The notes beneath the pieces are model-generated. The model saw only the letters and a list, made by a program, of their open reading frames with translations. It made no database searches and had not been told where the DNA came from. Position numbers and translations under genes: made by a program. Below are positions 17,266 through 26,020 of a stretch of DNA of 64,000 nt, one piece after another. The stretch comes from Sphingomonadaceae bacterium (GTDB lineage: Bacteria > Pseudomonadota > Alphaproteobacteria > Sphingomonadales > Sphingomonadaceae). The stretch lies in contig CANHQT010000001.1 in the NCBI GenBank assembly GCA_947463325.1, forward strand, positions 124,001-188,000. Direction: 5' to 3'. Numbering within the stretch: position 1 is the stretch's first letter; the number at the start of each line of letters is the position of its first letter.

Positions 17266-18678
17266 TCAGCTGCTGTAATACATGTCGAACTCGACTGGGC
17301 TCGGGGTCATTTCCCAGCGGTAGACCTCTTCCCACTTCAGCTCGATATAGGCTTCGATCTGGTCCTTGCTGAACACGTCGCCCTTCAGCAGGAAGTCGTG
17401 ATCGGCGGCCAGTGCCTCGAGCGCTTCGCGCAAACTTCCGCACACGGTCGGCACATCCTTGAGCTCTTCCGGCGGCAGGTCATAGAGGTTCTTGTCCATC
17501 GCGTCGCCGGGATGGATCTTGTTCTGGATGCCGTCCAGACCCGCCATCAGCAGTGAGGCATAGGCGAGATAGGGGTTGGCCATCGCGTCGGGGAAGCGGA
17601 ATTCGACGCGCTTGGCCTTGCTGCCTGCCCCATAGGGGATGCGGCACGACGCCGAACGGTTGCGGCTCGAATAGGCGAGCAGAACCGGCGCCTCAAAGCC
17701 CGGCACCAGTCGCTTGTAGCTGTTGGTGGTCGGGTTGGTGAAGGCATTGAGCGCCTTGGCATGCTTGATGACGCCGCCGATGTAATAGAGGCAGGTGTCC
17801 GAAAGGCCGGCATAGCCGTTGCCGGCAAACAGCGGCTTGCCATCTTCCCACAGCGACATATGCGTGTGCATGCCGCTGCCATTATCGTCCTTGATCGGCT
17901 TGGGCATGAAGGTTGCGGTCTTGCCATAGGCATGCGCGACCTGGTGCACGACATATTTGTAGATCTGCATGTTGTCGGCGGTCTTCACCAGCGTGTCGAA
18001 TGTGACGCCGAGTTCATGCTGGGCTGCAGCCACCTCATGGTGGTGCTTGTCCATGTTGAGGCCCATTTCCGTCATGGTCGAAACCATCTCGGCGCGGATG
18101 TCGACAGCGCTGTCGACCGGTGCGACCGGGAAGTAACCCCCCTTGGCGCGCGGACGGTGGCCCAGGTTGCCGCTGTCATAGCTGCGCCCGGTGTTCGTCG
18201 GCAGCTCGACATCGTCGATCGTGTAGCCCGAGGCATTGTAGCTGTTCTCGAACTTCACATCGTCGAACATGAAAAATTCGGCTTCGGGGCCGACATAGAT
18301 GGTGTCGGCGATGCCGGCCGCCTTCACATAGGCTTCGGCGCGCTTCGCGGTAGAGCGCGGGTCGCGCGCGTAAAGCTCGCCCGACGAAGGCTCGACGATA
18401 TCGCAGAAAATGACCAGCATCGGCGTCGCGCTGAACGGATCCATGTGGATCGCGTCGAGGTCGGGCTTCAGGATCATGTCGCTTTCGTTGATGGCCTTCC
18501 AGCCGGCGATCGACGATCCGTCAAACATCAGGCCGTCTTCGAGCTGATCTTCGTCGAGCAGGGCGGCGGTCATGGTCAGGTGCTGCCACTTGCCCTTGGG
18601 GTCGGTGAAACGCAGATCGACCCACTCGATCTCCTTGTCCTTGATCAGCTTGACGATGTCCTTGGGGCTGTTGGCCAT
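17266..18678 (-). CDS. glnA: Glutamine synthetase, type I
   Basis: This 470-residue glutamine synthetase makes glutamine from glutamate, ammonia and ATP in the cytoplasm as a dodecamer. It shows [19 protein letters not shown] (about 50-68), the metal/glutamate region [22 protein letters not shown], the ATP loop [18 protein letters not shown] and NRSASCRIP. The adenylylation-site region reads [10 protein letters not shown], so activity is probably controlled by GlnE-type adenylylation. It follows glnB by 57 bases on the same strand, the standard glnBA operon, and ends in a terminator. Confidence 0.97.
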   Translation of the reverse strand: MANSPKDIVKLIKDKEIEWVDLRFTDPKGKWQHLTMTAALLDEDQLEDGLMFDGSSIAGWKAINESDMILKPDLDAIHMDPFSATPMLVIFCDIVEPSSGELYARDPRSTAKRAEAYVKAAGIADTIYVGPEAEFFMFDDVKFENSYNASGYTIDDVELPTNTGRSYDSGNLGHRPRAKGGYFPVAPVDSAVDIRAEMVSTMTEMGLNMDKHHHEVAAAQHELGVTFDTLVKTADNMQIYKYVVHQVAHAYGKTATFMPKPIKDDNGSGMHTHMSLWEDGKPLFAGNGYAGLSDTCLYYIGGVIKHAKALNAFTNPTTNSYKRLVPGFEAPVLLAYSSRNRSASCRIPYGAGSKAKRVEFRFPDAMANPYLAYASLLMAGLDGIQNKIHPGDAMDKNLYDLPPEELKDVPTVCGSLREALEALAADHDFLLKGDVFSKDQIEAYIELKWEEVYRWEMTPSPVEFDMYYSS

Positions 18679-18735
18679 GGTGGCAGTTCCTCGCTCTCGT
18701 TGTTGTCAGATATGAATTCAGTTGACGTGGCGGCG

Positions 18736-19086
<351 letters not shown>

Positions 19087-19150
19087 TCAGGTTGGCGAAG
19101 CGCGTCATGGCAAAGGCCATCGCGCCCACCGCAGCGTGCGTGCGACTGAC

Positions 19151-19168
19151 TAATCAAGAAGCGTGCCA
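19151..19168 (-). promoter_or_regulatory. Possible sigma-54 (-24/-12) promoter for glnBA
   Basis: On the minus strand TGGCACGCTTCTTGATTA matches the RpoN consensus TGGCACG-N4-TTGC(A/T) at every position of the -24 box. It matches TTG of the -12 box but reads GA instead of GC. It lies 77-94 bases before glnB, where NtrC-activated promoters are expected. The changed -12 dinucleotide is normally important, so this may be weak or non-functional. Confidence 0.4.
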
Positions 19169-19256
19169 GCACGAAATGCACGGGTTCGCGCGCGAATCCG
19201 CGTTGAACTGGCGGCCACTGCTACAATTTCAGGCAACATCGGCCGAAACCTGCCTG

Positions 19257-19276
19257 AAAAACAGGCAGTCCTGCCT
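19257..19276 (-). terminator. Terminator of map
   Basis: On the minus strand AGGCA (19276-19272) pairs with TGCCT (19267-19263) around GGAC, followed by G and TTTTT (19261-19257), starting 10 bases after the map stop. An overlapping alternative stem CTGCCTG/CAGGCAG (19250-19268) can form around the A/T run on either strand. Confidence 0.6.
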
Positions 19277-19285
19277 TTTGGGGGA

Positions 19286-20116
19286 TCAATAGGGGGGCTT
19301 GTCGAACCCGTCGGGGCTTTTGGTGAAGATCTCGCAGCCCGTTTCGGTGATGCCGATCGAATGTTCGAATTGCGCCGACAAAGAACGGTCGCGCGTCACC
19401 GCCGTCCAGCCGTCGTCCAGCACCTTCACCCCTGGCTTGCCGAGGTTGATCATCGGTTCGATGGTAAAGAACATGCCCGGGCGCAGTTCCGGACCTTGCC
19501 CCGGCCTGCCGACATGGACGATGTCCGGCGCGTCGTGGAACAGGCGACCGAGGCCATGCCCGCAGAAATCGCGCACCACGCCATATCGCTGCCGTTCAGC
19601 ATGGCTCTGGATGGCATGGCCGATATCGCCCACGGTGTTGCCGGGCCGTGCAGCCTCAATACCGAGCATCAGGCATTCATAGGTGACATCAACCAACCGT
19701 CGCGCCTTCAGCGGCACATCTCCCACCAGAAACATGCGGCTGGTATCACCATGCCAGCCATCGACGATCACCGTGATGTCGATGTTCACGATGTCGCCGT
19801 CACGGAGCGGCTTGTCGGAAGGGATGCCGTGGCAAACCACATGATTGATCGAAATGCAGCTGGCATGGATATAGCCGCGGTAGCCGACGGTTGCGGGTGT
19901 TGCGCCCGCGGCGAGCACGAAATCCAGCACCAGCCGGTCGAGATCTTGGGTCACTGCGCCGGGCACGACATGCGGCACCAGCATGTCGAGCGCTGCTGCG
20001 GCGAGCGCGCCTGCTTTGCGCATGCCGACAAAGCCTTCGGGCCCATGAAGGCGGATCGATCCGTCGCGGACGGGCGTGGTGTCCGCTGAAGCTGCGATAT
20101 AATCCATGCCGGTCAT
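19286..20116 (-). CDS. map: Methionine aminopeptidase, type I
   Basis: This 276-residue (start uncertain) M24 metallopeptidase removes the initiator Met from nascent proteins. The metal-ligand segments are in order: GDIVNIDITVIVDGWHGDTSRMF (two Asp), FCGHGLGRLFHDAPDIVH (His), FFTIEPMI (Glu) and AQFEHSIGITETG (Glu). YIHASCISINHVVCHGIP holds the substrate His. In-frame ATGs at 20173, 20143, 20116 and 20107 are possible and none has a good Shine-Dalgarno. 20116 is used so that the gene does not run into its divergent neighbour. Confidence 0.88.
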   Translation of the reverse strand: MTGMDYIAASADTTPVRDGSIRLHGPEGFVGMRKAGALAAAALDMLVPHVVPGAVTQDLDRLVLDFVLAAGATPATVGYRGYIHASCISINHVVCHGIPSDKPLRDGDIVNIDITVIVDGWHGDTSRMFLVGDVPLKARRLVDVTYECLMLGIEAARPGNTVGDIGHAIQSHAERQRYGVVRDFCGHGLGRLFHDAPDIVHVGRPGQGPELRPGMFFTIEPMINLGKPGVKVLDDGWTAVTRDRSLSAQFEHSIGITETGCEIFTKSPDGFDKPPY

Positions 20117-20171
20117 ATAGAGGCTTACGCCCGCATTGGCCATGGCCGCCGCTCGCGCTATGGCGCTCCCC

Positions 20172-20930
20172 ATGACTCAATCCAAAATCTGGACTGCCGC
20201 CCTTGTCGTGATCGGCGACGAAATCCTTTCCGGCCGCACGCAGGACCGCAATATCACCCAGGTCGCCGCTTGGCTGAACGTGCAAGGCATCCGGCTCGTC
20301 GAGGTACGCGTGGTGCCCGATGTCGAGGATGCGATCATCGAGGCGGTGGATACGCTGCGTGCCCGCAACGACTATCTGTTCACCACCGGCGGCATTGGCC
20401 CGACGCATGACGATATCACGGTCGATGCCATTGCCCGCGCCCTCGGTGTGGGTGTGGTGCATCACCCCGATGCGGTCGATATCCTCACCCGCTATTATGA
20501 GACGCGCGGCGGCGTCACCGAGACGCGTCTACGCATGGCGCGCGTGCCGGAGGGGGCGGACCTCATCCCAAACCGTATGTCTGGTGCGCCCGGCATCCGC
20601 ATCGGCAACATCTTCATCATGGCCGGCGTGCCTGCGATCACCGCCGGTATGCTCGATGCCCTTACTGGCGAGCTGGAGGGTGGCGATCCACTGGTCTCGG
20701 TCACGCTCGGTGCCTGGGCAGCGGAAAGCGAGGTGGCCGATCTCCTCCGTACGGTCGAGCGGGATCATCCCGGCTGCGCCATCGGCAGCTATCCCTTCTT
20801 TCGCGAAGGGCGGGTTGGCGCCAATTTTGTCACCCGTTCGACCGAACTCGATCGGGCGCAGGCATGCAGCGCGTCCATTGCCGCTGGCCTTGCGGCACGC
20901 GGCTATGAATCGGTCGAAGGCGGGATTTGA
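20172..20930 (+). CDS. CinA N-domain (MoaB/MogA-like) protein
   Basis: This 252-residue protein has AALVVIGDEILSGRTQDRNI, VRVVPDVEDAIIEAV and FTTGGIGPTHDDITVDAIA, the molybdopterin-binding-fold motifs of the competence/damage-inducible protein CinA. The C-terminal nicotinamide-nucleotide deamidase domain of full-length CinA is absent, so this is the short COG1058-type form. Its biochemical role is uncertain; members have been linked to ADP-ribose or NMN-related pyrophosphatase activity. It starts at ATG 20172, divergent from map, and its last 28 bases overlap the end of the convergent MFS gene. Confidence 0.83.
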   Translation: MTQSKIWTAALVVIGDEILSGRTQDRNITQVAAWLNVQGIRLVEVRVVPDVEDAIIEAVDTLRARNDYLFTTGGIGPTHDDITVDAIARALGVGVVHHPDAVDILTRYYETRGGVTETRLRMARVPEGADLIPNRMSGAPGIRIGNIFIMAGVPAITAGMLDALTGELEGGDPLVSVTLGAWAAESEVADLLRTVERDHPGCAIGSYPFFREGRVGANFVTRSTELDRAQACSASIAAGLAARGYESVEGGI

Positions 20931-22153
20931 GTCGCGCGCGGCAACAATTGCAGCAGCATCAGGCAAGACAATCCGAACAGGGTCGAAACGATAAAGGCTG
21001 CGCCGGGGAAATGCACCGGCGCATCCGCTGCGGTGAACCGGGCCATGGTCCCCGTCAGCAATAATGGGGCGACCAGCGATCCCACGCCCATCGCCATCGC
21101 AGCCACACCCTGCACTTCGCCGTGCGTTTCCGGCGTCGCGCGCCGGCTCATCATCGCCATCAGGCTCGGCTGCACCAGTGCGCCGGGAACCAGGGTGACC
21201 ATGATCACAAAGGCCATCCAGCCTTCATCGGCAAAGGCATAAGCGAGATAGCCGGTACATGACGCCATGAGGCCGATGGACGCGGCCTTGCGTTCGCCGA
21301 GCCGCGCAACCGCCGGGCCGGTCACGAAGAATTGAGCAAAGGCAATGACCAAGCCTACAACGGCAAGGCTTGCGCCGATCATCGCAGTCGACCAGCCGAA
21401 CTTTGCCATGGCGTAGAAGCTCCAGGTCAACGGATAGACGAGGCTGGCGATCTGCCAAAGCGTCAGCACGGCGGCCACGCCCATCATACCGGGGATCGCG
21501 CGCGCCGCACTCAGTGCGCCCAGTGGATTGGCGCGCCGCCAGTCAAAACGCCGCCGGCGCTCACGCTCCAGGGTTTCGGGAAACAATGTCAGTCCATAGA
21601 TGAAATTGGCTGCCGCCAGTATCGATGCAGCGACGAATGGCGCGCGCGGACCCATCTCGCCGAGCAGTCCGCCGATGGCCGGGCCGGCGATGAATCCGAC
21701 GCCAAAAGCTGCGCCGACATAGCCGAAGTTGCGGGCGCGTTCCTCCGGGCGGGTAACGTCGGCGATGGCGGCCTGAGCCGCCGCATAGCTGCCACCAAAA
21801 ATCCCGGAGATAACCCGCGCCAGAAACAGCAGCGGGAGCGTGTCGACGACAACCAGCAGCACATAATCGATGGCCAGGCCCGCCAACGACAACAGCAACA
21901 CCGTGCGCCGGCCAAAGGCATCGGAGAGATTGCCCAGCACCGGGGCTGAAAAAAATGTCGCCAGCGCCATGGCAAGGCCGATCCAGGCGCCGATGCCGAT
22001 CGCATCAGCCAAGCCCACGCGCGCGACGTCCATCACCAGTTCCGGGAGCACCGGCATGATGATCCCAAACCCGACCGCATCGATGAATATCGTGAATACG
22101 ATGAAGGGGATGATGTGCCGCGTCGCGGCGGAAGGCGGAGACGCGGTGCTCAC
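20903..22153 (-). CDS. MFS exporter, TetA/DHA1-like
   Basis: This 416-residue protein has about 12 transmembrane segments. The MFS motif A reads LGNLSDAFGRRTVLLLSLAG after helix 2, and RVISGIFGGSYAAAQAAIADV with the following GPAIGGLLGE is the motif C region, both typical of drug:H+ antiporters of the tetracycline-exporter type. The exported substrate is unknown and resistance should not be assumed. It starts 64 bases after the FkbM gene ends on the same strand and so may be the last gene of that cluster, perhaps exporting a product or precursor (inference). Confidence 0.85.
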   Translation of the reverse strand: MSTASPPSAATRHIIPFIVFTIFIDAVGFGIIMPVLPELVMDVARVGLADAIGIGAWIGLAMALATFFSAPVLGNLSDAFGRRTVLLLSLAGLAIDYVLLVVVDTLPLLFLARVISGIFGGSYAAAQAAIADVTRPEERARNFGYVGAAFGVGFIAGPAIGGLLGEMGPRAPFVAASILAAANFIYGLTLFPETLERERRRRFDWRRANPLGALSAARAIPGMMGVAAVLTLWQIASLVYPLTWSFYAMAKFGWSTAMIGASLAVVGLVIAFAQFFVTGPAVARLGERKAASIGLMASCTGYLAYAFADEGWMAFVIMVTLVPGALVQPSLMAMMSRRATPETHGEVQGVAAMAMGVGSLVAPLLLTGTMARFTAADAPVHFPGAAFIVSTLFGLSCLMLLQLLPRATQIPPSTDS

Positions 22154-22217
22154 CCTTGTTCCGCTAGGGCCTGACCCTGTCTAGGCAAAGCGAATATTGC
22201 GCTGGCCCAGCCACCCC

Positions 22218-23003
22218 TCATGCCCGTTCGGCAAGGACGTCGAAATGATGTCCAAAACCGACACGGGTGAACCGGTCGAAACCTGCACGCCGCAAAATCG
22301 TCTCGATCCGCTTTTCGTCGGACCAGCGCTGGTCGATCTCGTAGAAGGCGGCTTTGATGCGGCTGGAAGCGCGGGTCTTGACGAGTTCCGCAAAGACCTC
22401 CGCCTCATGTCCTTCGACATCGACCTTGACGACGATGGGCCCATTGCCCGCTAGGATTTTTTCCAGCTCGACCGATGATACGGCTTCAATGGTTTCCAGC
22501 GTTACTGAACCTTTCAGGTCCCCGCTGTCACCGATGGCGGCCATGCCGCTGTGCCGTTCCGGAACCCGGATGGTAATCGGCCCGCTGTGTGTTGAAACTG
22601 CTAGGCGATGCGCTTTGATTTTGCCGGTCAGGCCATTGGCTTCGGCGTTGGCGACAAGCAGGCTGTGAGTGGCATCGACCGGCTCGAAGGCAATCGCCTT
22701 GATACAGGCGGGGTTGCGCGCCGCGATCAGGCTGTACAGCCCTTGGTTGGCCCCGATATCGACAAAGGTAAATGGCTCGCCATCCCTTTCCAGAAAGTCA
22801 GCAAGGAAACGGCCATAGGTGCCGCCCCGGCAGTAGACATAGGTGCGGTCCTGCCAGCGCTCGATCATGCGCACGCCATATGCGGTAGGGCCGGCCTGCG
22901 GTGGGCCATCCGGATTTGTGACCGCCCGTTTCCATGCCGCATATGCGCGCCAGTACAGCTTTCGCACCTGCTTCACGACGGCGTAGCGCCATAAATTGTT
23001 CAT
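22218..23003 (-). CDS. FkbM-family SAM-dependent methyltransferase
   Basis: This 261-residue methyltransferase has VDIGANQGLYSLIAA (SAM-binding motif I), IAFEPVDATHSLLVANAEAN and VVKVDVEGHEAEVFAEL, the FkbM hallmark. Such enzymes O-methylate sugars or polyols in polysaccharides and secondary metabolites. The start is ATG 23003, which overlaps the stop of the preceding glycerophosphotransferase-like gene by 4 bases. It is the fourth gene of a coupled minus-strand unit, so its substrate is probably the glycan or phospho-polymer made by that unit. Confidence 0.85.
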   Translation of the reverse strand: MNNLWRYAVVKQVRKLYWRAYAAWKRAVTNPDGPPQAGPTAYGVRMIERWQDRTYVYCRGGTYGRFLADFLERDGEPFTFVDIGANQGLYSLIAARNPACIKAIAFEPVDATHSLLVANAEANGLTGKIKAHRLAVSTHSGPITIRVPERHSGMAAIGDSGDLKGSVTLETIEAVSSVELEKILAGNGPIVVKVDVEGHEAEVFAELVKTRASSRIKAAFYEIDQRWSDEKRIETILRRAGFDRFTRVGFGHHFDVLAERA

Positions 23004-24184
23004 GCGGCCTGTTCCTTGGTCCGGCGTTCCAGCCAAGCGAGGATCGCGGTGGCTGCTCGTTCGGCGGACGGGGTGCTGGTTAGATCAAAACTATAGGCAA
23101 AAAGCGCCTGCTGGGCCTGCTTGTACCGCTCGGGCTCGGTGACCGCCAGATCAAGTGCATCCGCCAGCTGGTCGAGGTCGCGCACCACCGGCCCTGCTCC
23201 CCAATGCGCGAAATCCTTGTTGTCCTGCCAATCCTGCCCGACCGAATCCCAGAAGATGCAGGGTCGCGGATAGCGGAGGAATTCATAGACCTGGCTACTC
23301 GCATCGCCGAGATAGATGTCGGCCCGATTGGTATAGGTCATGTCGAGGGAGGCCTGGCTGCCGTCATCGATGCGGATGTGCGGGCAGTCGCGAACCGTTT
23401 CTGTGATCTCCGGCACGCGCGCAATTGATGGTGGCGACAATCCGACCGTCCATTTCTTGGCGAACAGCATGATGTGTGGGGCGAAGACGAGATTGAACCG
23501 GTCCTGCTCCGCGAACCAGCGCAGGATCCGGTTGCCATCGCGATACCAGGAGGAAAGTGCTGGTGACGGGTGCGGGTTGTAGAGGACAGTCGGCCGGCCA
23601 TTGTCGAACAAGGGTGACCGGTCGGGCGTGGCCTCTTGGGTATCGAATTTCGGATATCCGACAATCGCATGGCCATCCGGTTTCAGCAGGCCTGCATCGG
23701 CCAGCCGGTCTTTGATCTTCTCGCCCGACATCAGGACCAGATCGAACTTCACGCTCGCTTTGTCGAAACCGATAGCCCGATCCCCTGCGCCATGACGGGT
23801 ATGGATGAGCGGCAGCTGGTCCAGTCCAAGCCGGGTCTTGAGAAGGGTCGATGTCTTTTCCGGAACGACCAGCGCATCGAGGCCCGCAAACAGATCCCTG
23901 TTGCGGGCGAGTATCGATACCCGGTCGCTCGGGATTGCGCCTCCGCTTGCTTTGGTCAGCCAGCTGGCAGCGGTCGATGGAGGGCGCAGCGTGATGATCC
24001 GCGGATCGTTGCCAGAATGCCCGGCCTTTTCCCAAAGCCGTCTGACCTCGGCCTCCGCCGTGCCGCCGCTCACGAAAATGCTGATGTCTGCCTGCGCGGA
24101 GAGGGCTGCGGCAATCGGCAGGCTGTGGGCTGCCTGGTGCCCCGCCGCATGATTGAACAGAAAGCCGACCTTTTTGCGCATCAT
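23000..24184 (-). CDS. CDP-glycerol glycerophosphotransferase-like enzyme
   Basis: This 394-residue protein resembles the Glyphos_transf/TagF-like family. It opens MRKKVGFLFNHAAGHQA and has a central HTRHGAGDRAIGFDK (the H-G...K motif region). PTVLYNPHPSPALSSWYRDG corresponds to the nucleotide-binding loop and YLGDASSQVYEFLRYPRP to the D-x-S-S...E-F motif. These enzymes transfer glycerol-phosphate or similar units from a CDP carrier to surface polymers. Here it is coupled by ATGA overlaps to a HAD phosphatase before it and an FkbM methyltransferase after it. Specificity for CDP-glycerol is not shown. Confidence 0.72.
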   Translation of the reverse strand: MMRKKVGFLFNHAAGHQAAHSLPIAAALSAQADISIFVSGGTAEAEVRRLWEKAGHSGNDPRIITLRPPSTAASWLTKASGGAIPSDRVSILARNRDLFAGLDALVVPEKTSTLLKTRLGLDQLPLIHTRHGAGDRAIGFDKASVKFDLVLMSGEKIKDRLADAGLLKPDGHAIVGYPKFDTQEATPDRSPLFDNGRPTVLYNPHPSPALSSWYRDGNRILRWFAEQDRFNLVFAPHIMLFAKKWTVGLSPPSIARVPEITETVRDCPHIRIDDGSQASLDMTYTNRADIYLGDASSQVYEFLRYPRPCIFWDSVGQDWQDNKDFAHWGAGPVVRDLDQLADALDLAVTEPERYKQAQQALFAYSFDLTSTPSAERAATAILAWLERRTKEQAA

Positions 24185-24855
24185 GACCGACGCCAGTCGA
24201 GGATGGCCCAGCCGCGCGCGCGGGCCAGCCGCAGCAGTTTTGGAGAGGCATTGACCGCTACCGGCTCGTCTGCCCATTCGAAGACGGGCAGGTCCGATGC
24301 ATGGTCCGAATAGAAACGGACATGGGCCGTGCCGCGATCAATGTCGCGCTGGGCGAGGGCATCCACGATCATCGCCAATTTGGTTGGGCCGTAACAGTTG
24401 CGTCCTTCAATCCGGTGCGTCAGCCAGTCGCCATCCCATAGCCCGCCGGTCGCAACGACATCGGCAATCCCGAGCTGCCGGGCTAGCGGCTTGATGTAGA
24501 GCGCCGGCGCCGCGGTCGCGAGCATGACCCGGCGGCCGGAGGCTTTTTCTGCGGCGATCAATTCATGAGCCTGCCGGAACAGTCCCGACCGGAACAGGTC
24601 AGCCGCGAACGCCTCCGCCAGCTGTTCCGCGCGCTCCCTCGGCAGCCGGCTGCCCAGGGCGACCCGGTGCATCCATTCCTTCATCCTTTCCCGTGAAATG
24701 CGCTTGAAGCCATAGGCCAGCGCCACCGGGGTCAGGAGGGGCAGCAGAATCAGGCGCCAAGGCGCGTGCCGTAACAGCCCGAACAGAAGGAACAGGCTGT
24801 AGGTGGGGCGGCGGGTGATAGTCCGGTCGACGTCGAAAATGGAAATTCCGGTCAT
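24181..24855 (-). CDS. HAD-IB phosphatase (PgpC/CicA-like)
   Basis: This is a 224-residue haloacid-dehalogenase-superfamily hydrolase. Motif I is FDVDRTI with nucleophile Asp8 and Asp10, motif II is in MLATAAPAL, a Lys occurs in GPTKLAMIV and motif IV is YSDHASDLP. A hydrophobic stretch at about 19-50 suggests membrane contact, as in PgpC-type phosphatidylglycerophosphate phosphatases and CicA. It probably dephosphorylates a small or lipid-linked phosphate made in this cluster. It overlaps both neighbours by 4 bases. Confidence 0.78.
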   Translation of the reverse strand: MTGISIFDVDRTITRRPTYSLFLLFGLLRHAPWRLILLPLLTPVALAYGFKRISRERMKEWMHRVALGSRLPRERAEQLAEAFAADLFRSGLFRQAHELIAAEKASGRRVMLATAAPALYIKPLARQLGIADVVATGGLWDGDWLTHRIEGRNCYGPTKLAMIVDALAQRDIDRGTAHVRFYSDHASDLPVFEWADEPVAVNASPKLLRLARARGWAILDWRRS

Positions 24856-25676
24856 GTGCGCCGCTGGGCCAATATCGTTTCGACTTGGGCGTGGTCGGAA
24901 ACTTTGTCCACGTCAACCGCGGCGAGGGGAAATGGCAGGCGCACGGCCTTGGCCTGCACATTGAGGCGCGCACCGGCGCGATCGAATGCCTCATCCAGAG
25001 TCAACCGGCGCAACAGGACGTTGAACAACAGGGCTGGCCCAAGCTTGGCGGCCATGCGCCAAGGCTGTTTGCGGTGCCGTTCGAGCGATGACCAGTAGCG
25101 CAAGGCCTCCATAACGGCGGGTGATCGCAACGCGAACAGATTGGCGCCCGAGACCGCATCGTCCCTGAATTTGAGCCAGGTCCGTTTCGTGGGGTCGGCG
25201 ATTCGGGACAGTGTCGACCGGGATACCAAGCCCACGGCAACGTCGCTTTGCCGGCTTTCGGCCATGAAATGTTCGATCATCGGTCGGTCGAGCAGCGGGT
25301 GATCGGCGGTGGTCAGCAGAATGGGCCAGGGCTGGTCCAGCGTTTCCAGATGGGATGCGACCGAATTGGCTATGCCGTCCGTCGATTTGGCGCCGGAGAC
25401 GCGGCCATCTTTCAGCAGGGGCAGGATGTCCGCATGCCTCATGATCCTTTCGGGGTCCTGGGACAATATTGTTACCGATGCCACGGCGGGCACTGAAAGC
25501 AGGTTTTCGAGGACGTGCGCGATCATCGCCCTCCCGCCCAGCGGTATCAGCGCCTTGGTCGACACGCCGAAATGTGCCGATAAAGGGTCTCCGCCGGGGC
25601 GCGAACCGGCCAGCAAGATAACTGTCCACGACTCTGGTCCGGCTTTGGCGGCGCTGGTCGATCGTTCCGTGCTCAT
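24852..25676 (-). CDS. NTP-transferase (nucleotidyltransferase) domain protein
   Basis: This 274-residue protein starts, after a short tail, with VILLAGSRPGGDPLSAHFG, a form of the nucleotidyltransferase loop LAGGxGxR in which several residues are changed. STKALIPLGGRAMIAHVLENL and LTTADHPLLDRPMIEHF (the metal-binding Asp region) follow. Such enzymes make NDP-sugars, CDP-alcohols or guanylylated cofactors. As the first gene of the minus-strand quartet, it likely supplies the activated donor. ATG 25676 was chosen because the conserved domain follows closely; the frame is open 27 residues further upstream. Confidence 0.75.
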   Translation of the reverse strand: MSTERSTSAAKAGPESWTVILLAGSRPGGDPLSAHFGVSTKALIPLGGRAMIAHVLENLLSVPAVASVTILSQDPERIMRHADILPLLKDGRVSGAKSTDGIANSVASHLETLDQPWPILLTTADHPLLDRPMIEHFMAESRQSDVAVGLVSRSTLSRIADPTKRTWLKFRDDAVSGANLFALRSPAVMEALRYWSSLERHRKQPWRMAAKLGPALLFNVLLRRLTLDEAFDRAGARLNVQAKAVRLPFPLAAVDVDKVSDHAQVETILAQRRT

Positions 25677-26020
25677 GGGTATCTCTTTGCTGCGTCCGAT
25701 TGTCGCGCGGACGCGGAGACGAACCACTGTTGCGTGAATATTGCCGCCTTTGCCCAATCCATGGACCGAATTTCAACGCCTTGACACTGTGGCCACGGCG
25801 CCAAGGCCGGTCGCCATCCTGTGTCGGAATGTCCATTCATTGGCTGGTGTCGGCCTGCTTGCTTTCCCCGCCCATCTGCGCTCGCCGTCCTTTTTTCAAG
25901 GTCGTTTTCATCGCGCCCAAAGCGATCTCTTGCGCCGCCGACCGATTGGCGCGGCAGCTTTGGCACAGGGCCTCAGAAGCTGAACCCTTGGTTCAGGCCA
26001 GCGCTGCGCCCGAGCCTATG
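25677..26020. other. 344-bp non-coding stretch
   Basis: This gap lies upstream of the minus-strand nucleotidyltransferase gene and downstream of the SurE-like gene, so it should hold the promoter of the surface-polymer module and the end of the SurE transcript. A TTGACA occurs on the plus strand at 25781-25786 without a partner -10 box. No convincing hairpin with a T-run and no codon-like frame with a recognisable product was seen on either strand. Confidence 0.5.

Noticed and set aside
25673-25966. 97-residue minus-strand frame in the non-coding stretch before the nucleotidyltransferase
   Set aside because: There is no ribosome site, no hydrophobic pattern and no recognisable family, and it overlaps the probable promoter region.
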